Positions 33,833 through 41,703 of a stretch of DNA of 64,000 nucleotides are shown here, piece after piece. The DNA comes from Quatrionicoccus australiensis (GTDB lineage Bacteria > Pseudomonadota > Gammaproteobacteria > Burkholderiales > Rhodocyclaceae): positions 3,844,001 through 3,908,000 of the forward strand of contig NZ_CP075188.1 of assembly GCF_020510525.1 (NCBI RefSeq), read 5' to 3'. Each line of letters begins with the position of its first letter. Position 1 is the first letter of the stretch. The notes below the pieces were generated by a model that was given only the letters and a program-made list of their open reading frames with translations, did not search any database and was not told the origin of the DNA. The translations under genes and the position numbers were made by a program.

Positions 33833-34876
33833 TCAGACCGGGAACGCATCCTTGTTGGCTGCCTTGTTGCGTGCTTCATTGCTTGAGACGATATTGCGCC
33901 GCACCATGTCGAGCAGATTCTGGTCCAGCGTCTGCATGCCGAAATTCTGGCCGGTCTGGATCGCCGAATACATCTGCGCCACCTTGTTCTCGCGAATCAG
34001 GTTGCGGATGGCCGGCGTACCGATCAGGATTTCATGCGCCGCGACGCGGCCGGTGCCATCCTTGGTCTTGAGCAGGGTCTGCGAAATGACGGCGCGCAGG
34101 GATTCGGACAGCATCGAGCGGACCATTTCCTTTTCCGCCGCAGGAAACACATCGACGATACGGTCGACCGTCTTGGCGGCCGAAGAAGTATGCAGGGTGC
34201 CGAACACCAGGTGACCCGTTTCGGCCGCGGTCAGCGCCAGGCGGATGGTTTCCAGGTCACGCAATTCGCCGACCAGGATGACGTCCGGATCCTCGCGCAG
34301 CGCCGAGCGCAAGGCGTTCGAGAAGGACAGCGTGTGCGGCCCGACCTCGCGCTGGTTGATCAGGCATTTCTTTGCCTCGTGCACGAATTCGATCGGATCT
34401 TCGACGGTCAGGATATGGCCGTAATCGTTTTCATTGACGTGGTTGACCATCGCCGCCAGCGTCGTCGACTTGCCTGAACCGGTCGGGCCGGTAACCAGCA
34501 CGATGCCGCGCGGGTACTCGGAAATTTCCTTGAAAATCTTCGGACAGTTCAGCTCTTCAAGCGTCAGCACCTTGGACGGAATGGTCCGGAAAACGGCACC
34601 GGCACCGCGTTGCTGGTTGAAGGCATTGACCCGGAATCGCGCCAGATTGGGAATTTCGAAGGAGAAATCGCACTCCAGCGTTTCTTCATAGATCTTGCGC
34701 TGACCGTCGTTCATGATGTCATACACCATGCCGTGCACATCCTTGTGCTCCATCGCCGGCAGGTTGATGCGGCGCACGTCGCCATGGACGCGGATCATCG
34801 GCGGCAGGCCGGACGACAGGTGGAGGTCGGAGGCCTTGTTCTTGACACCAAAGGCCAGCAGTTCGGTAATGTCCAT
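33833..34876 (-). CDS. pilT: Type IV pilus retraction ATPase PilT
   Basis: This 347-residue hexameric retraction motor starts at [21 protein letters not shown]; the open frame upstream is antisense to yggS and was excluded. It has [16 protein letters not shown] (Walker A, about 129-144), [55 protein letters not shown] and the C-terminal [10 protein letters not shown] (the AIRNLIRE motif needed for retraction). With pilU and the Chp genes at 45-54 kb it indicates functional twitching motility. It is divergent from yggS, 55 bases apart. Confidence 0.95.
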   Translation of the reverse strand: MDITELLAFGVKNKASDLHLSSGLPPMIRVHGDVRRINLPAMEHKDVHGMVYDIMNDGQRKIYEETLECDFSFEIPNLARFRVNAFNQQRGAGAVFRTIPSKVLTLEELNCPKIFKEISEYPRGIVLVTGPTGSGKSTTLAAMVNHVNENDYGHILTVEDPIEFVHEAKKCLINQREVGPHTLSFSNALRSALREDPDVILVGELRDLETIRLALTAAETGHLVFGTLHTSSAAKTVDRIVDVFPAAEKEMVRSMLSESLRAVISQTLLKTKDGTGRVAAHEILIGTPAIRNLIRENKVAQMYSAIQTGQNFGMQTLDQNLLDMVRRNIVSSNEARNKAANKDAFPV

Positions 34877-34931
34877 ACGGATCGTCCTTAAGGCGCGTGT
34901 ATACTGGGGGCAGACGCAATTCCAATGGATT

Positions 34932-35621
34932 ATGAGCGCAATCGCCACCAACCTGCAAGCTGTCCGGACCCGTATCGCCGCTGCGGCAAGCGCTGCCGGC
35001 CGGACGCCGGAAAGCATCACGCTGCTGGCGGTCAGCAAGACCAAGCCGCTCGCTGACGTACTGGCCGCAGCTGCCGCCGGACAGACCGCCTTCGGCGAAA
35101 ACTATGTCCAGGAAGGCTGCGAAAAGGCAGCCGCAACGGTCGACCTCCATCTCGAGTGGCATTTCATCGGCCCGCTGCAAAGCAACAAGACGCGCCTGGT
35201 CGCCGAGCATTTTGCCTGGGTGCACTCGGTCGACCGCCTGAAAATCGCCGAAAGGCTGTCAGCACAACGCCCGACCGATTTGCCGCCGCTCCAGGTGTGC
35301 GTCCAGGTCAATGTCTCCGGCGAAGCGAGCAAGAGCGGCTGCACACCCGCCGAAGCACTCGCCCTGTGCCAGGCCGTCGCCGCCCTGCCGCAACTGCGCC
35401 TGCGTGGCCTGATGGCGATTCCCGAACCGGCCGACGATGCCGCTGCGCAGCGTGCGCCTTTGCGCCAGTTGCGGGAAATTTACGAATCGATCCGGGCGGC
35501 CGGTTTGCCGCTCGATACCTTGTCCATGGGCATGACCCACGATCTTGAAGCAGCCATTGCCGAAGGTGCGACCATCGTCCGCGTCGGCACGGCCATTTTT
35601 GGTGAGAGAAACTACACATGA
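34932..35621 (+). CDS. yggS: PLP homeostasis protein YggS/PLPBP
   Basis: This 229-residue TIM-barrel PLP-binding protein has no known catalysis and buffers pyridoxal phosphate. The lysine that binds PLP lies in LLAVSKTKP (Lys about 36). [21 protein letters not shown] (about 80-91), [11 protein letters not shown] and [28 protein letters not shown] are diagnostic. ATG 34932 fits the family N-terminus. It overlaps proC by 4 bases and opens a run of four coupled genes seen in many proteobacteria. Confidence 0.95.
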   Translation: MSAIATNLQAVRTRIAAAASAAGRTPESITLLAVSKTKPLADVLAAAAAGQTAFGENYVQEGCEKAAATVDLHLEWHFIGPLQSNKTRLVAEHFAWVHSVDRLKIAERLSAQRPTDLPPLQVCVQVNVSGEASKSGCTPAEALALCQAVAALPQLRLRGLMAIPEPADDAAAQRAPLRQLREIYESIRAAGLPLDTLSMGMTHDLEAAIAEGATIVRVGTAIFGERNYT

Positions 35622-36430
35622 AGATTACATTCCTTGGCGGCGGCAACATGGCCAACGCGCTGATCGGCGGCATGCTCAAGCAGGGCTTCGCCGCGGCTGA
35701 CATCACGGTCATCGACCCGGGCAGCGAAGCGCGCGCCAGGCTGGCGCAAAGCTATGCGGTCAACTGCCTGGAATCGGCCGAAATGCTCACCGCTGCTGGC
35801 GACGTGCTGGTCCTCGCGGTCAAGCCGCAGCAGATGAAGGAAGCCGTTGCACCGCTCGTTGGCAAACTGGGCAACGCGCTGGTCATCAGCATCGCCGCCG
35901 GCCTCGACATGGCCGCCCTGTCGCGCTGGCTGGGCGGCCATCGCCAGATCGTCCGCTGCATGCCCAACACGCCGGCCCTGATCGGCGCCGGCATCACCGG
36001 GCTGTGTGCCCGGCCGGAAGTAAGCACTGAGCAGCGCGCTACCGCTGACCGCGTTTTGCGCACCGTCGGCACCACGGTCTGGATCGAGGACGAAGCAAAA
36101 ATCGACGGTGTCACCGCCATTTCAGGCAGCGGCCCGGCCTACGTTTTCCTGTTCATCGAAGCGCTGCAACAGGCCGCCGCCGACCTCGGCTTCACGCCGG
36201 AACAGGGCCGCCTGCTGGCCATCGAAACAGTCCAGGGTGCCGCCGCGCTGGCCGCCAACTCCGTCGAGCCGGCATCCGTGCTGCGCGAACGCGTGACCTC
36301 CAAGGGTGGCACTACCGCAGCCGCGCTGCAGGTCATGGCGGATACCGGCGTCAAGGAAGGCATTGTCGCCGGCTGCATGGCGGCCGCCGCTCGCGGCCAG
36401 GAACTCGGCAAGATCCTCGGAGCCGATTGA
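35618..36430 (+). CDS. proC: Pyrroline-5-carboxylate reductase
   Basis: This 270-residue enzyme makes proline from pyrroline-5-carboxylate with NAD(P)H. It has an N-terminal Rossmann motif ITFLGGGNMANALIGGM (3-19), VKPQQ, and RCMPNTPALIGAGITG (about 112-127). The C-terminal signature is AISGSGPAYVFLFIEAL with the long GVAGCMAAAA-like helix region, VTSKGGTTAAALQVM. Both ends overlap neighbours: 4 bases with yggS and 1 base with yggT. Confidence 0.96.
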   Translation: MKITFLGGGNMANALIGGMLKQGFAAADITVIDPGSEARARLAQSYAVNCLESAEMLTAAGDVLVLAVKPQQMKEAVAPLVGKLGNALVISIAAGLDMAALSRWLGGHRQIVRCMPNTPALIGAGITGLCARPEVSTEQRATADRVLRTVGTTVWIEDEAKIDGVTAISGSGPAYVFLFIEALQQAAADLGFTPEQGRLLAIETVQGAAALAANSVEPASVLRERVTSKGGTTAAALQVMADTGVKEGIVAGCMAAAARGQELGKILGAD

Positions 36431-36963
36431 TGCAAGCCCTTCTCTTTCTGGTCGACACCGTTATCGGTTTTTTCTGCACGCTGTTCCTGCTGCGCTTCAT
36501 GATGCAGGCGATGCGCGTTTCGTTCGCCGGCCAGATCGGCAGTTTCGTCGTTGCGCTGACCAACTGGGCAGTCAAACCGCTGCGCCGCATCATTCCCGGC
36601 ATCGGCGGCTTCGACTGGGCCAGCCTGCTTGCCGCACTCGCCCTGCAACTGTTGCTCGCCATATTCCTTGTCGCCATCTCGGGGCGCGACCCGGGCAGCG
36701 ACGGCGGCGCGCTCGCCCTGATGGCACTCTGGTTCGCACTGCGCAGCCTGCTCCGCCTGGCGGTCTACATCATGATCGGCACCCTGATCCTGCAAGCCGT
36801 GCTCTCCTGGATCAACCCCTACTCGCCGTTCGCAGCACCGGCCCATCAGCTGACGCGGCCGCTGCTCGATCCGATCCGCCGCATCGTGCCACTGATTTCC
36901 GGCATCGACCTGTCGCCGCTGGTTGCCATCCTGCTCTTGCAGGTCGTTCTGAGAGTCCTGTGA
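36430..36963 (+). CDS. yggT: YggT-family membrane protein
   Basis: This 177-residue protein has two YggT repeats. Each has a hydrophobic hairpin: ALLFLVDTVIGFFCTLFLLRF and SLLAALALQLLLAIFLVAI, then LIMIGTLILQAVLSWINPYSP and SPLVAILLLQVVLRVL. Repeat motifs NWAVKPLRRIIPGIGGFDW and QLTRPLLDPIRRIVPLISGIDLSP match. Family members are linked to osmotic or envelope functions. ATG 36430 overlaps the proC stop. The next gene starts inside its stop codon. Confidence 0.9.
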   Translation: MQALLFLVDTVIGFFCTLFLLRFMMQAMRVSFAGQIGSFVVALTNWAVKPLRRIIPGIGGFDWASLLAALALQLLLAIFLVAISGRDPGSDGGALALMALWFALRSLLRLAVYIMIGTLILQAVLSWINPYSPFAAPAHQLTRPLLDPIRRIVPLISGIDLSPLVAILLLQVVLRVL

Positions 36964-37253
36964 GCGAGTGGTTCCGGCTGACTGGCGACGGGCGCATCAC
37001 GCTGACCCTGCATATCCAGCCGGGCGCCAAGAAGACGGAATTCGCCGGCTTGCACGGCGATGCACTGAAGATCCGGCTCGCTGCGCCGCCGGTGGATGGC
37101 AAGGCGAATGAAGCGCTGGTTCGCTTTCTCGCCGACGTGCTCGACCTGCCGAAATCGGCAGTCATTCTGAAAAGCGGCCAGACTTCGCGGCGCAAGGTGC
37201 TCGAAGTCACCGGCAGCGATAGCGCACGCATCAGCGCGCTCAGCGGTATCTGA
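36960..37253 (+). CDS. yggU: YggU/DUF167 protein
   Basis: This 97-residue protein of the UPF0235 family has the core LHIQPGAKKTEFAGLHGDALKIRLAAPPVDGKANEAL (18-54), then VILKSGQTSRRKVLEV. The GTG start at 36960 overlaps the yggT stop by 4 bases. The function is unknown, but the fold is conserved and the gene ends the yggS-proC-yggT-yggU run at a strong terminator. Confidence 0.92.
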   Translation: MSEWFRLTGDGRITLTLHIQPGAKKTEFAGLHGDALKIRLAAPPVDGKANEALVRFLADVLDLPKSAVILKSGQTSRRKVLEVTGSDSARISALSGI

Positions 37254-37260
37254 GGCAACA

Positions 37261-37286
37261 AAAAAGCGGGCAATTGCCCGCTTTTC
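37261..37286. terminator. Bidirectional terminator between yggU and the comEA-like gene
   Basis: A perfect palindrome GCGGGCAATTGCCCGC (37266-37281) is flanked by A and T runs between convergent genes. Confidence 0.9.
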
Positions 37287-37302
37287 GCTTGCTTTCCCGA
37301 CT

Positions 37303-37647
37303 TTACTTCACCGGTGCCGCAGGCTTGGGTGCTGCTGCGGCGGGCGCCGGTGGAACAGCCTTCGCAGCGGCCTTGGGGGCCACCGGCGCTTCACCCCCAC
37401 CCACCGTCAACTCGCTGCGCAGCTTGTCCAGGGTCTTGGCACCGAAGCCCTTGACGGCCTTGAGGTCATCGACGCTCTTGAATGGGCCGTTCTTGGTCCG
37501 GTAATCGACAATGGCCTGCGCCTTGCCGGGGCCGATACCTTTGACGGCATCGAGTTCTTCCGGGGTTGCGGTATTGATATTGACCGCGGCAAAGGCCAGA
37601 TTGATGCTTGCCAGTGCGGCAAGAATCAGCGACAGAACATGCTTCAT
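37303..37647 (-). CDS. ComEA-like helix-hairpin-helix DNA-binding protein
   Basis: This 114-residue exported protein has a signal peptide (HVLSLILAALASINLAFA), then a helix-hairpin-helix domain: VNINTATPEELDAVKGIGPGKAQAIVDYR (22-50) and second hairpin LKAVKGFGAKTLDKLRSEL. The C-terminal tail is Ala/Pro/Lys-rich. ComEA-type proteins bind incoming DNA in the periplasm during transformation. A strong GGAGGTG ribosome site precedes ATG 37647. Together with type IV pili this hints at natural competence, which is inference. Confidence 0.9.
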   Translation of the reverse strand: MKHVLSLILAALASINLAFAAVNINTATPEELDAVKGIGPGKAQAIVDYRTKNGPFKSVDDLKAVKGFGAKTLDKLRSELTVGGGEAPVAPKAAAKAVPPAPAAAAPKPAAPVK

Positions 37648-37778
37648 GAATGTTCACCTCCGTGATTGTCAGCGTTTGATTGATCTTCATCATTTGCAGC
37701 GCCGCCGCAAGGTGGCAATGCAAATGACATATTAGTGACCAACCGACAAAAACACAGGTGCTTGATTTGTCAATTTTT

Positions 37779-37797
37779 GTAATGCCACAGGCATTAC
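37779..37797. repeat. Perfect hairpin at the pyrC' stop codon
   Basis: GTAATGCC and GGCATTAC flank ACA, an 8-base-pair stem that includes the pyrC' stop (37796-37794). On the coding strand it is followed by A, not T, so it is not a classic terminator. It may stabilise the transcript 3' end. Confidence 0.55.
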
Positions 37798-39041
37798 GCC
37801 GTATAAACCAGGCGCCCTTCGGCCAGGGTAGCCCTGACTTGCCCATTCATCGCGTAACCCAGCCAGGGCGAATTCTTGCCGCGGCTCTTCAGGGCTTCCG
37901 GCGTCACCAGCCAGTTGGCGGCCGGATCGAAAACGCAGACATCCGCCGTTGCGCCCACGCCCAGCTGACCGAGCGGCAGGCCCAGCACTTCGGCCGGGGC
38001 ACAGGTGATGCGGGCGAGCGCAGCGGACAGCGGGACACCGGCGGCTTCGGCCCATTTCAGGGTCAGCGGCAGCAGCAGTTCGAGGCCGGTCGCACCCGGC
38101 TTGGCTTCACCGAAGGGCAGCAGCTTGTCATCAGCGCCGACCGGCGTATGGTCGGAACAGATCGCTGCCAGGCCGCCAGCGGCGGCATTCGACAGTGCCA
38201 GACGATCGCTTTGGGCACGCAGGGGCGGACAGAAGCGGGCGTGCGGGTTGAAGAAACCGATATCGTTTTCGGTCAGCAGCAGGTGATGGATGCCGATGTC
38301 GAAAGTCACCGGCAGGCCTTCGTCACGCGCCGCCGTGAGCAGGGCAACACCGGCCGCCGAGGAAAGTCGGGTGAGATGGACGCGACAGCCGGTGTCGCGC
38401 ACCAGCTGAACGATGGTGGCAATCGCGATGGTTTCGGCGGCGACCGGAATGCCGGCCAGACCGAGCCGGCTGGCGACTTCGCCCTCATGTGCGATACCGT
38501 TGCGCGACAGCCAGTAATCCTGCGGCTGCAGCCAGACGGCAAAACCGAAGGTGGCGGCATATTCCATGGCGCGCAGCAGGGCCTCGGTATCGACCACCGG
38601 CTTGTTGGCCTGCGAGAAAGCCACACAGCCCGCCTTTTTCAGGCCGGCCAGTTCGGCCAAGCGTTCGCCATTCAAACCCAGGGTCAGGGCACCGAGCGGC
38701 AGGATGCGCGCCTTGCCGATCTCCTCGCCGCGATGTACCAGACGGTCGGCCAGTTCCGGCTCGTCGAGCGGCGGATCGGCATCCGGCGGCACGACGACCG
38801 AGGTCACGCCACCGGCAACGGCGGCCGCCAGTTCGGCCTGAATACTGTTGAGGCGGGCACCGAGGTCGATCAGGCCGGGACAGACGATGCAGCCGGTTGC
38901 GTCGATACTTTTATCGGCAACGAAACCGGCCGGTGCATCGCCGACTGCGGCGATCTTGCCAGCGGCAATGTAAAGGCTGGCCAGACGGTCGACACCGTTT
39001 TTCGGGTCGATGATGCGGCCGTTCAGAATGACTGTGTTCAT
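37794..39041 (-). CDS. pyrC': Dihydroorotase-like protein lacking metal ligands (PyrC')
   Basis: This 415-residue amidohydrolase-fold protein of the type I dihydroorotase group starts at MNTVILNGRIIDPKNGVD. Where active enzymes have Asp-x-His-x-His after CPGLID, this protein reads CPGLIDLGARLNS, so the zinc ligands are missing. Such non-catalytic homologues assemble with aspartate carbamoyltransferase in other bacteria (for example Pseudomonas). SDHTPVGADDKLLPFGEAKPGATGLE remains near 300. The pyrB stop is one base before its start. A catalytic dihydroorotase must be elsewhere in the genome. Confidence 0.9.
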   Translation of the reverse strand: MNTVILNGRIIDPKNGVDRLASLYIAAGKIAAVGDAPAGFVADKSIDATGCIVCPGLIDLGARLNSIQAELAAAVAGGVTSVVVPPDADPPLDEPELADRLVHRGEEIGKARILPLGALTLGLNGERLAELAGLKKAGCVAFSQANKPVVDTEALLRAMEYAATFGFAVWLQPQDYWLSRNGIAHEGEVASRLGLAGIPVAAETIAIATIVQLVRDTGCRVHLTRLSSAAGVALLTAARDEGLPVTFDIGIHHLLLTENDIGFFNPHARFCPPLRAQSDRLALSNAAAGGLAAICSDHTPVGADDKLLPFGEAKPGATGLELLLPLTLKWAEAAGVPLSAALARITCAPAEVLGLPLGQLGVGATADVCVFDPAANWLVTPEALKSRGKNSPWLGYAMNGQVRATLAEGRLVYTA

Positions 39042-39042
39042 C

Positions 39043-40002
39043 TCAATTCCCCGCAACGATGCTCATGACGGCCATGCGCACGGCAATACCGAAAGTGACC
39101 TGGGGCAGGATCACGGCCTGCGAACCGTCGGCCACGGCCGAGTGGATTTCGACACCGCGGTTCATCGGCCCCGGGTGCATGACGATCGCGTCCGGCTTGG
39201 CGCGCGCCAGCTTCTGCGGCGTCAGGCCGTAGTGGCGGAAATACTCGCCGGCCGAAGGCAGCAGCGCGCCGGTCATGCGCTCGTTCTGCAGGCGCAGCAT
39301 GATCACCACGTCGCAATCCTTGAGGCCTTCTTCCATGTCGTGGAAGACCTGCACGCCGAGCTTGTCCATATATTTGGGGAGCAGCGTTTCCGGACCGATC
39401 GCACGCACTTCCGGCACGCCGAGCGTGGTCAGGGCGTGGATGTCGGAGCGGGCGACACGCGAGTGCAGGATGTCGCCGACGATGGCGACACGCAACTGCG
39501 TGAAGTCCTTCTTGTAATGGCGGATGGTGTACATGTCGAGCAGGCCCTGCGTCGGATGCGCATGCCGCCCGTCGCCGGCATTGACGACGTGGATGTCATC
39601 GCGCCCGACGCGCTGCAGGTGCTCGGCGATCAGGTAGGGTGCGCCGGAGGAGGCGTGCCGCACGACGAACAGGTTGGCGTGCATCGCACACAGGTTGTCG
39701 ATGGTGTCGAGCAGGGTCTCGCCCTTGCTCGCCGACGACTTGTTGATGTCGAGATTGATGACGTCAGCCGACAGGCGCTTGGCGGCAATCTCGAAGGTGG
39801 TGCGGGTACGCGTCGAGTTCTCGAAGAACAGGTTGAAGACGCTCTTGCCGCGCAGCAGCGGCACCTTCTTCACTTCGCGCGCCGAAACTTCCATGAAGGA
39901 TTCGGCGGTATCGAGAATCTGGTTGAGGATGGCCTTGGGCAGGCCCTCGATCGACAACAGGTGGGCGAGCTCGCCGTTCTTGTTCAACTGCGGGTTATAC
40001 AT
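39043..40002 (-). CDS. pyrB: Aspartate carbamoyltransferase catalytic subunit
   Basis: This 319-residue enzyme commits carbamoyl phosphate and aspartate to pyrimidine synthesis. The carbamoyl-phosphate motif [18 protein letters not shown] lies at about 56-73, followed by [36 protein letters not shown] and [15 protein letters not shown] 40002 overlaps the pyrR end by 8 bases. It is followed by pyrC'; the pair probably forms the dodecameric class of enzyme that needs the inactive dihydroorotase. Confidence 0.96.
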   Translation of the reverse strand: MYNPQLNKNGELAHLLSIEGLPKAILNQILDTAESFMEVSAREVKKVPLLRGKSVFNLFFENSTRTRTTFEIAAKRLSADVINLDINKSSASKGETLLDTIDNLCAMHANLFVVRHASSGAPYLIAEHLQRVGRDDIHVVNAGDGRHAHPTQGLLDMYTIRHYKKDFTQLRVAIVGDILHSRVARSDIHALTTLGVPEVRAIGPETLLPKYMDKLGVQVFHDMEEGLKDCDVVIMLRLQNERMTGALLPSAGEYFRHYGLTPQKLARAKPDAIVMHPGPMNRGVEIHSAVADGSQAVILPQVTFGIAVRMAVMSIVAGN

Positions 40003-40504
40003 TTTCCAGCCTCCAGGCGAGTTGACCGCTGGCGTTGCGATCAAGAACCAGATTCTGACCATCCTGCAAAGTCACGTCCCAGACACCCCAGGTCGGCGCC
40101 ACCGGCAGTTCGCGGCCACCGCGGTCGGCGAGCACAGCCAGCGCCACCGAGGCCGGGCGACCGTAGTCGAACAGCTCGTTGATCGCAGCGCGCGTCGTGC
40201 GCCCGGTGTAGAGCACGTCATCGACCAGGATCAGGTGGCGCCCTTCGACATCGAAGGGAATCAGCGTCGGTCGACACTGCGGATGCAGGCCTTTTTCGGC
40301 GAAGTCGTCGCGGTAGAAGGAAACGTCGATCATGCCGATTTCTTCCGGCAGGCCAAGCAGTTCCTTCAGGCGCTCGGCGATCCAGGCGCCGCCGCTGTAA
40401 ATGCCGACCAGAGCCGGATTCTTGTGCAGCTGCGGCCGGATCAGTTCGGCCAGCTGGCGGCACTGTGCCTCGGCGTCGGGCAGGGAATCAAGTTGTTGGG
40501 ACAT
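39995..40504 (-). CDS. pyrR: Bifunctional pyr operon regulator/uracil phosphoribosyltransferase PyrR
   Basis: This 169-residue phosphoribosyltransferase-fold protein has the PRPP loop [21 protein letters not shown] (about 92-112), [22 protein letters not shown] and [13 protein letters not shown]. In Gram-positives PyrR attenuates pyr mRNA; in proteobacteria its regulatory role is less certain. ATG 40504 was chosen from the family N-terminus. It overlaps ruvX by 17 bases upstream. I saw no attenuator hairpin before pyrR, since the region is coding. Confidence 0.92.
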   Translation of the reverse strand: MSQQLDSLPDAEAQCRQLAELIRPQLHKNPALVGIYSGGAWIAERLKELLGLPEEIGMIDVSFYRDDFAEKGLHPQCRPTLIPFDVEGRHLILVDDVLYTGRTTRAAINELFDYGRPASVALAVLADRGGRELPVAPTWGVWDVTLQDGQNLVLDRNASGQLAWRLENV

Positions 40505-40913
40505 GCGGACTTTCAAACCAGGTTTGGAGAATGAGTTGGGCTGCCACGGCGTCAAGCAGCGGCTTGGCGGACTTGCTGTTGCGGCCGGTTTCGCGCAAGC
40601 GGGCTTCGGCATCGAGCGAAGTCAGGCGCTCGTCGGCAAAGCCGACCGGGATGTTGTAGCGGCGCTTGAGGCGCTCGGCAAACTTGGTGGCCAGGCGGGT
40701 CATTTCGTGCGGCGTGCCGTCGGCGTGCGTCGGCAGGCCGACCACCAGCTGTTCCGGCTGCCATTCGGCAACCAGTTTGGCGATCGCGGCGAAGCGGTCG
40801 TCGTTCGATTCGGCATGGATGGTGGTCAGCGGATGCGCCGTACCGAGCAGGGTTTCGCCGGTCGCCACACCGATGCGCTTTTCACCGAAATCAAAGGCGA
40901 GGACAGTACCCAC
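40488..40913 (-). CDS. ruvX: Holliday junction resolvase-like RuvX/YqgF
   Basis: This 141-residue RNase H-fold protein has TVLAFDFGEKRIGVATGE (3-20, first Asp in DFG), VVGLPTHADGTPHEMT (about 58-73), VGFADERLTSLDAEARL and LLDAVAAQLILQTW (final Asp). YqgF acts in 16S rRNA 5' maturation and perhaps in recombination. It starts with GTG directly after the yqgE stop and overlaps pyrR, so the five genes yqgE to pyrC' look like one transcription unit. Confidence 0.93.
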   Translation of the reverse strand: MGTVLAFDFGEKRIGVATGETLLGTAHPLTTIHAESNDDRFAAIAKLVAEWQPEQLVVGLPTHADGTPHEMTRLATKFAERLKRRYNIPVGFADERLTSLDAEARLRETGRNSKSAKPLLDAVAAQLILQTWFESPHVPTT

Positions 40914-41474
40914 CTAGGCGTGCCCGGCCACGTCGGAGAGCTGCGTGAAGCTGATACCCAGCTTCTGCATCGCCGCGGGCAGACGCTCTTCCGGCGGCAG
41001 GTCGAACAGGATGCTGGCCTTGGCCGGCACGGTCAACCATGAATTCTGGGCCAATTCCGCCTCGAGCTGGCCGGCATCCCAGCCGGCATAGCCGAGGGTG
41101 ACGATGATTTCGGAAGGCAGGCCATCACTGGCCACCGCCGCCAGCACGTCGCGCGAACTGGTCAGGCCGACTTCCTCGTTGACGGCAAGCGTCGATTGCC
41201 ACTGCCCGACCGGACGATGCAGCACGAAGCCGCGATCGAGCTGCACCGGGCCACCGAAATAGACCGGATGTCCGGCAATGCCTTCGGCGTCGAGCTTGAT
41301 GTCGATTTTCTCGAACAGCCCGGCCAGGTCCATGTCGATCGGACGATTGACGATCACGCCCAGCGCGCCCTTCTCGTTGTGTTCGCAGATATAGACGAGG
41401 GCGTGCGCGAAATAGGGGTCTTCCAGCGCCGGCATGGCGATCAGGAAGTTATCAGTCAAATTGACGCTGTTCAT
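40914..41474 (-). CDS. yqgE: YqgE/AlgH-family protein (DUF179)
   Basis: This 186-residue UPF0301 protein has the hallmark [37 protein letters not shown] (about 9-45), [16 protein letters not shown] (about 71-86), [12 protein letters not shown] and [15 protein letters not shown]. In Pseudomonas the homologue AlgH affects alginate; the molecular role is unknown. It is the first gene of the pyr cluster and is divergent from the phytase-like gene, 229 bases away. Confidence 0.93.
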   Translation of the reverse strand: MNSVNLTDNFLIAMPALEDPYFAHALVYICEHNEKGALGVIVNRPIDMDLAGLFEKIDIKLDAEGIAGHPVYFGGPVQLDRGFVLHRPVGQWQSTLAVNEEVGLTSSRDVLAAVASDGLPSEIIVTLGYAGWDAGQLEAELAQNSWLTVPAKASILFDLPPEERLPAAMQKLGISFTQLSDVAGHA

Positions 41475-41566
41475 GGCCGCGATTTTAATGGAAAAATCGA
41501 CCGGCTACCGGCTTTGCCTGCACTTCGCCCACCCGCCATGCGTCGGGCGCAATCGGCCGACGCCCC

Positions 41567-41601
41567 CTGTCACAAGCCTGTCATCGGCCGCATCGGATAA
41601 T
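41567..41601 (+). promoter_or_regulatory. PhoB box and Pho-type promoter
   Basis: Direct repeats CTGTCAC (41567-41573) and CTGTCAT (41578-41584) have the 11-base period of a PhoB box. A -10 element GATAAT (41596-41601) lies 11 bases after the second repeat, the position seen in PhoB-activated promoters, where the box replaces the -35. It points to the phytase-like gene, whose start is about 100 bases downstream. Confidence 0.7.
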
Positions 41602-41703
41602 CCCGATATGGCAGCGTAATGACGCAGCCCACCCCCGGCATCCTCCTCCAACCTGCGAACGCCTGCGCTGCGCGCCGTTCGCCTTTTCGATATTTCAGGG
41701 CAA

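Noticed and set aside
37779..37797. Hairpin as a rho-independent terminator for the pyr cluster
   Set aside because: On the coding strand the stem is followed by A residues, not a T run, so it was listed only as a repeat.
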